From Priestia filamentosa (GTDB lineage Bacteria; Bacillota; Bacilli; Bacillales; Bacillaceae_H): a stretch of 64,000 bases of DNA. Below, one piece after another: positions 60,042 through 64,000 of this stretch (position 1 is its first letter; each line of letters opens with the position of its first letter). A program made the translations under genes and the position numbers. The notes beneath the pieces were generated by a model. That model was not told the DNA's origin. It did no database searches and saw only the letters and a list, made by a program, of their open reading frames with translations. Location: contig NZ_FXAJ01000006.1 in assembly GCF_900177535.1 (NCBI RefSeq), forward strand, positions 62,001-126,000, read 5' to 3'.

Positions 60042-60263
60042 ATTCGTCTATCCTCCAAAATATATAAAAAAATGAGATTTATAGCTTTATAATACCCTGT
60101 GTTACGGTATCTTTCCTTTCATTGTAACAGAGTTTTATGAAAAGCAGGTTTCATTTCTTTGTCATTTTAACGATAAGAAAAGATACAAAAGAAGCTATTT
60201 TATGTCGAATCCTATTTTAGGGTTAAGGATTCAAATTGTCTACCCTTTATCGTTCGCTAGCAG

Positions 60264-60297
60264 AAAACCCTTCCGCATTATTATACGAAAGGGTTTT
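60264..60297. terminator. terminator after the small HTH gene
   Basis: AAAACCCTT / AAGGGTTTT, 9-bp stem with a 16-base loop, T-runs of six (plus) and four (minus). It lies just past the minus-strand HTH gene stop at 60303. Confidence 0.5.
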
Positions 60298-60302
60298 TTA
60301 AA

Positions 60303-60533
60303 TTAGTCTTCGTCTTTCACATCAATGTCTTCAGGTAATGGCTCATTCATAAGATCTTCAACAAGCCTCTTATATTTCTCAAGCTGCTCTAAGTGTGTGT
60401 TAAACTGCTCTTTATTAATGAGAAACTGCTCGCCATCATGAATCGCCCGAATCTGTTTATGATGGATGAGATTTTCAACTTGTGAAGCAGGAATTTCTAA
60501 AAATTCAGCTGCTTCTTCTACTGTTAGGTACAT
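60303..60533 (-). CDS. small helix-turn-helix protein (excisionase/MerR-like)
   Basis: 76 residues behind GAGGAGGGAG. N-terminal winged-helix of the excisionase type: YLTVEEAAEFLEIPASQVENLIHHKQIRAIHDGEQFLINKEQFNTHLEQL, followed by a helical acidic tail (LVEDLMNEPLPEDIDVKDED). Such small proteins bind DNA; they are found both as phage excisionases and as chromosomal regulators. No integrase or phage gene is adjacent, so a chromosomal role is more likely. Confidence 0.8.
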   Translation of the reverse strand: MYLTVEEAAEFLEIPASQVENLIHHKQIRAIHDGEQFLINKEQFNTHLEQLEKYKRLVEDLMNEPLPEDIDVKDED

Positions 60534-60616
60534 TTTTTATCTCCCTCCTCTTTCGTTTATCTATTTTATGGGAAAACCACCTTCTACAAAGTAAAAGGTG
60601 GTGCAAAAGATGTTTC

Positions 60617-61717
60617 TTATTTGAAAACGTCATTCGCAATGTTAATTACGTGACGAATTTTATCCCATTGCTGCTCTTCTGTCAAAATATTTCCCTCTTC
60701 TGTTGAAGCAAATCCACACTGAGGACTTAAGCAAATTTGATTAAAACCCACGTACTGTGCTGCTTCTTGCAAACGTCCCTTCACTTTTCCAGGATCCTCA
60801 AGCTCACCAAATTTAGAAGTGATTAGTCCTAAAACAAGTTGTAAATCATCACGTTTTACGTGTTTTAATGGTTCAAACCCTCCTGAACGTGCATCATCAA
60901 ATTCAAGGAAGAGTCCATCAACCTTCAATTTTCCGAAGATGTATTCTGAGGCATTATCATATCCTCCGCTTGCTACATATGTTGATCTAAAGTTCCCACG
61001 GCAAATATGCATTGTAATAACCATGTCTTCCGGTTTATTCTCAATTGACTCATTAATAGCTCTTGTAAACAGTTTAGCAAGCTCTTTTGGTTCATAGCCA
61101 CGCTGTGTGATTTGTTCTTGCCCTTGTTCAGAGAAGAAAACAGCCCATGCTGTATCATCCAGCTGTAAATAGCGGCATCCTGCATCATAAAAAGCTTGAA
61201 TTGCTTTTTGATATGCTTTGATTACATCATCAAAAAAGGCATTTTGATCACTATATACTTCTTCTGAAATATTTCCTCTAAAAAAAAGCATATTTGGACT
61301 TGGAATTGTAAACTTCGCAACATGATCACCAGCAAGGTTATGTAAGAACTTGTAATCCTCAATCATTGGATGTCCATCAAAATCTACTTTATCAATAACT
61401 TTAATTCCATGGGCTTTTGTTTGAATTCCATTGAATTGAATACCTTGCTCTGTCTCATAAAGTTCAACACCTACAAGCTCAGATAAGAAGTCAAAGTGCC
61501 ACCATGCACGTCTAAATTCCCCGTCTGTTACCGCCTGTAACCCAACTTCTTTTTGTTTTTGAACAAGACGTGTAATTTCCTCATCCTCGATAGCTCTCAG
61601 TTGTGCTACTGTAATTTCACCATTTTGTTTCTGTAAACGAGCTTCTTTCAATCGTTTCGGACGTAAGAAACTTCCAACATGATCTGCTTTAAATGGTCCT
61701 TTAACTGTTGTTGTCAA
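60617..61717 (-). CDS. cobalamin-independent methionine synthase C-terminal-like methyltransferase (YxjG/YxjH family)
   Basis: 366 residues; start is TTG (LTTTVKGPFKADHVGS) with AAAAGGGG ten bases before it. MetE-C fold: zinc/His block ADHVGSFLRP, TDGEFRRAWWHFDFL, DAGCRYLQLDDTAWAVFF, MHICRGNFRSTY and LSPQCGFASTEEGN, supplying His, Cys and Cys zinc ligands. These proteins transfer methyl groups to homocysteine or similar thiols. In B. subtilis yxjG and yxjH are controlled by S-box riboswitches; the 160 bases upstream here are too short and show no S-box. Confidence 0.9.
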   Translation of the reverse strand: MTTTVKGPFKADHVGSFLRPKRLKEARLQKQNGEITVAQLRAIEDEEITRLVQKQKEVGLQAVTDGEFRRAWWHFDFLSELVGVELYETEQGIQFNGIQTKAHGIKVIDKVDFDGHPMIEDYKFLHNLAGDHVAKFTIPSPNMLFFRGNISEEVYSDQNAFFDDVIKAYQKAIQAFYDAGCRYLQLDDTAWAVFFSEQGQEQITQRGYEPKELAKLFTRAINESIENKPEDMVITMHICRGNFRSTYVASGGYDNASEYIFGKLKVDGLFLEFDDARSGGFEPLKHVKRDDLQLVLGLITSKFGELEDPGKVKGRLQEAAQYVGFNQICLSPQCGFASTEEGNILTEEQQWDKIRHVINIANDVFK

Positions 61718-61842
61718 TTGAGTGCATCCCCTTTTTTAAAATATTGTTTCTATTATAACGAAAAAGAAGCTCAGACTACAGAATTTTTTTAATGATTTGT
61801 TTTTTCTAATTATTTTTAGTGTAAAGTAAATATTTCCACATA

Positions 61843-61874
61843 AAAAATAGCGGAGAATCATCTCCGCTATTTTT
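61843..61874. terminator. terminator after azoR
   Basis: AAAAATAGCGGAGA / TCTCCGCTATTTTT, a 14-bp perfect stem with loop ATCA, starting 5 bases past the azoR stop (minus). Confidence 0.9.
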
Positions 61875-61878
61875 GCTA

Positions 61879-62514
61879 TTAGAAGCTTTTTGCTAGTTCT
61901 TTTGCACGTGCAATACCGTCTTCTTTAATTTGTTCTGCTTTATTTGGTTCTGCATTATGTCCTTCAATGAATAAACCGTCAAATGATGGAACGCCGAAGA
62001 AGTTCATCATAATGCCAATATAACGATGACCCATTTCTAAGTCTGCTGCAGGACCTTCTGAATAGTAGCCGCCACGTGCTTGGATATGAAGGGCTTTTTT
62101 GTCTGTTAGCAATCCAACAGGACCTTGTTCTGTATATTTGAATGATTTCCCTGCAACTGCTACAGAATCTAAGTATGCTTTCATCACTGGTGGGAACGAG
62201 AAGTTCCATAGTGGTGTAACAAATACATATTTATCAGCTGAAATGAACTGTTCGTTTAGTTCTGCAAGACGAGCTACTTTACTTTGCTCTTCTTTAGAAA
62301 GTTGATCAAATTCACTTCCTGATTGAAGTTTGCCCCATCCGCTGAAAATATCAGCATCAATGTGTGGAATGTTTTCTTTATACAAATCAATATGAACAAT
62401 TTCATCACTTGGGTTTTGCTCTTTATAAGCCGTCACAAATGCTTGACCTGCCGCCATGCTGTAAGATGTTTTTTCATCATGTGGATGTGCCGTAATATAC
62501 AATACTTTTGCCAT
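61879..62514 (-). CDS. azoR: FMN-dependent NADH:quinone oxidoreductase/azoreductase
   Basis: 211 residues from ATG 62514 with AAGGAGCG before it; an in-frame ATG seven codons earlier overlaps that site. Flavodoxin-like fold: [22 protein letters not shown] (phosphate loop), [66 protein letters not shown]. It reduces quinones and azo compounds with NADH. B. subtilis AzoR2 has the same length and is induced by catechols and quinones through MhqR; MhqR-like sequences occur upstream here as well. Confidence 0.94.
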   Translation of the reverse strand: MAKVLYITAHPHDEKTSYSMAAGQAFVTAYKEQNPSDEIVHIDLYKENIPHIDADIFSGWGKLQSGSEFDQLSKEEQSKVARLAELNEQFISADKYVFVTPLWNFSFPPVMKAYLDSVAVAGKSFKYTEQGPVGLLTDKKALHIQARGGYYSEGPAADLEMGHRYIGIMMNFFGVPSFDGLFIEGHNAEPNKAEQIKEDGIARAKELAKSF

Positions 62515-62676
62515 AATTTTTCGCTCCTTTTTCATTCAATCCTTTTATATAATGACCGTGATAATGGCTACTTATACACAGTATAAGCCGTTATTATAGA
62601 TATCTATTTTAGTGAGCCATGTGATTTATTAGCATCATTATGTGTTCATTATATGCTCTCGATATCTTTAAGTCAA

Positions 62677-62696
62677 TTATTTTTAATTCAAGATAT
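62677..62696. promoter_or_regulatory. MhqR-type operator upstream of azoR
   Basis: TTATTTTTAATTCAAGATAT matches the site at 51598 (TTATCTTTAATTCGAGATAA) at 17 of 20 bases. It is flanked by a 10-bp inverted repeat of the half-site ATATCTTTAA. It lies about 165 bases before azoR. Confidence 0.6.
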
Positions 62697-62734
62697 TTCA
62701 TTTAAAGATATATACATAAGAAACTTACCCTTTA

Positions 62735-62957
62735 TTGCTGGTTATACAAGAAAATATACTTTTTAAAATAAGCTTTGCACTTGGCTCCTCCATTGCCTTT
62801 TTTTATTCATTAAGCAAACTGTTCCGCTATACAAACAAAATTGATTACTACGTTTTTTTAACATCCATTGCAAAAAGAAAGTGGTGATCGCTTTTTTACA
62901 GCTCTTGCGAGAAAACTGAATCATTCCCTTGAAGAAAATATAAGTGAGAAAGCTTAA
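62735..62957 (+). pseudogene. possible frameshifted gene remnant
   Basis: Frame A reads ISFALGSSIAFFYSLSKL then FRYTNKIDYYVFLTSIAKRKW to a TGA at 62885; the next frame continues RFFTALARKLNHSLEENI to a TAA at 62955. Both have protein-like composition and join near an A-rich run (62869-62880). No ribosome site or full start is seen. It may equally be chance in AT-rich DNA. Confidence 0.2.
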
Positions 62958-62961
62958 AAAA

Positions 62962-62987
62962 AGAGAACTATCTTGTCATAGTTCTCT
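62962..62987 (-). terminator. terminator after CNNM/CBS gene
   Basis: AGAGAACTA / TAGTTCTCT, a 9-bp perfect stem with an 8-base loop; on the minus strand TTTTTT follows. Confidence 0.8.
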
Positions 62988-62999
62988 CTTTCTTTCTAT

Positions 63000-64000
63000 T
63001 TAGCTTTTAAATACATCTACAAAAGAGATATGGTGACCTTCAACCTCTCGGATTTTAAACGTATATCCTTCGAATTGAATTTCGGTACCCTTTTCAGCTT
63101 CAAAGTTTTGTGTAAGGAACCATCCTCCAATTGTATCAACTTCGTCGTATTCTAAGTTTAGATTCAGTAAATTGTTGACATCACTAATTAGAACCTTAGA
63201 ATTCAAGATATAGTGATCATCTGCTATTTTTCGTACTTCAGGTATTTCTTCTTCATCAAATTCATCTCTAATTTCCCCAACGATTTCTTCGACAATATCT
63301 TCAATTGTTACTAACCCCGAAGTCCCGCCATATTCATCAATAAGGATAGCCATATGCATACGTTCTTTCTGCATCTTAATCATTAATTCATGAATAGGAA
63401 TTGTCTCAATAACTTGAATAACGGGATTAATGAAGTCGCTAAGATTTGTTTTTTCATTATCTTCCCATAGTGTAGACGTTAATACTTCTTTAATGTTAAT
63501 AACCCCTACAATATTGTCTTTATCTCCATCTACAATCGGATAACGAGTGAATTTTTCTACTTTTAAAGTCTCAATTGTCTCATTGAGAGAATCATTAATC
63601 GATAATGTAACCATCTCTGTTCTAGGAACCATAATTTCTTTAGCAATTCTCTCATCAAATTCAAAAATATTATTTACATATTTCAATTCATTTTTATTAA
63701 TTTCGCCACTTTTATAGCTTTCTGAAAGCAATAAGCGCAGTTCTTCTTCAGAGTGAGCCATTTCATGTTCAGAAGCTGGTTTTAAACCAAACAATCCAAC
63801 AATCACTCGTGCTGATCCATTTAGTAACCAAATAAATGGGAACATGATGCGGTAGAACAAGATAATTGGTTTTGCAAGAGTTAACGTAATCAACTCGGCT
63901 TTTTGAATTGCGACTGTCTTAGGTGCTAGTTCTCCAATAACAACGTGGAGATAGGTCATAAGAGCAAAAGCAATACCAAAAGATAGAATTGTGGTTGTAG
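63000..64000 (-). CDS. CNNM/HlyC-CorC family transporter with CBS domains, 5' end outside window
   Basis: The last 333 codons are inside the window; the frame stays open to base 64000 ([20 protein letters not shown]), so the gene continues beyond. Domains in order: part of the DUF21/CNNM membrane domain ([37 protein letters not shown]), acidic helical segment ([18 protein letters not shown]), CBS pair ([73 protein letters not shown]), and CorC/HlyC C-terminal domain ([11 protein letters not shown]). Family members move Mg2+ or other divalent ions, or confer Mg tolerance; older names call them hemolysin-related. Confidence 0.93.
   Translation of the reverse strand, partial: TTTILSFGIAFALMTYLHVVIGELAPKTVAIQKAELITLTLAKPIILFYRIMFPFIWLLNGSARVIVGLFGLKPASEHEMAHSEEELRLLLSESYKSGEINKNELKYVNNIFEFDERIAKEIMVPRTEMVTLSINDSLNETIETLKVEKFTRYPIVDGDKDNIVGVINIKEVLTSTLWEDNEKTNLSDFINPVIQVIETIPIHELMIKMQKERMHMAILIDEYGGTSGLVTIEDIVEEIVGEIRDEFDEEEIPEVRKIADDHYILNSKVLISDVNNLLNLNLEYDEVDTIGGWFLTQNFEAEKGTEIQFEGYTFKIREVEGHHISFVDVFKS

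Larger units (their letters stand above)
62515..62999. other. 485-bp gap with MhqR-type sites and possible gene remnant
   Basis: No intact gene. From left: azoR promoter region, inverted repeat ATATCTTTAA (62662-62671) / TTAAAGATAT (62702-62711) enclosing the MhqR-type site 62677-62696, two out-of-phase plus-strand frames that look like a decayed C-terminus (62735-62957), and the terminator of the CNNM gene. Confidence 0.5.

Noticed and set aside
60303-60533. Small HTH protein as a phage excisionase marking a mobile element
   Set aside because: No integrase, attachment repeats or phage genes nearby; the recombinase at 27.9 kb is too far away to pair with it.
61718-61842. S-box riboswitch before the YxjG/YxjH-like gene
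   Set aside because: Expected from B. subtilis, but the spacer is too short and shows no SAM-I core or terminator in the right direction.

Overview
The window looks like chromosomal DNA of a low-GC, endospore-forming Bacillaceae (Bacillus/Priestia type). Many genes match Bacillus subtilis genes in sequence and often in order: yceCDEF, motAB, ykpA, nasBC, gltT, khtTU, alsT, dhaS, bmrA, pbuE, yfjABC-like genes, ywbE, glcU and a nag cluster. Ribosome-binding sites are strong AGGAGG types, most genes are separated by clear intrinsic terminators, and I see no rRNA, tRNA, CRISPR array, insertion sequence or prophage. All identifications come from reading the sequence and recalling the families; no search was run.

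Layout. 0-3 kb: tellurium/stress-type terD-terC operon (minus). 3-6 kb: a PLP lyase and a 2-hydroxycarboxylate transporter. 6-11.3 kb (plus): motAB, an alpha/beta hydrolase, ABC-F protein YkpA and a secreted metzincin. 11.3-16.7 kb (minus): polysaccharide deacetylase and assimilatory nitrate reductase nasB-nasC behind a perfect TnrA box. 16.9-20.3 kb: a very large membrane protein. 20.4-24.5 kb (minus): AbrB-like regulator and an operon of two small Lsm/SH3-like proteins plus two tandem-domain glycosyltransferases, the second split by one in-frame stop codon. 24.6-30.3 kb: DNA glycosylase, uppP, gltT, a solitary tyrosine recombinase with an abnormal active site, and khtTU. 30.3-35.3 kb (minus): sugar-acid type cluster (two zinc dehydrogenases, an MFS carrier, a KdgR-like LacI regulator) with matching operators. 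35.4-42.2 kb (minus): alsT, a CwlO-like coiled-coil/3D-domain protein, dhaS and an FGGY kinase.

42.5-46 kb: a 28-residue amphipathic peptide gene, a terminator, a BmrA-type ABC exporter, and the convergent purine exporter pbuE behind an adenine riboswitch. 46-48.8 kb: a yfj-like cassette (WXG100-like protein, glycine-zipper protein, accessory protein, membrane protein). 48.9-51.6 kb: ywbE, glcU and a ring-cleaving dioxygenase with an MhqR-type operator. 51.7-57.4 kb: GlcNAc regulon (nagE divergent from nagA-nagB-nagR-SIS gene) with two dre operators. 57.5-64 kb (minus): a TPR/degenerate dynamin-like protein, a small helix-turn-helix protein, a MetE-C-like methyltransferase, azoreductase with a second MhqR-type site, and a CNNM/CBS transporter cut by the window end.

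The best candidates for something undescribed are the peptide/terminator/BmrA unit at 42.5-44.5 kb, the Lsm-like plus tandem glycosyltransferase operon with its stop-split paralog, the yfj-like cassette, the Lys-for-Arg recombinase with its 15-bp inverted repeat, and a palindrome-like motif found at three separate places.
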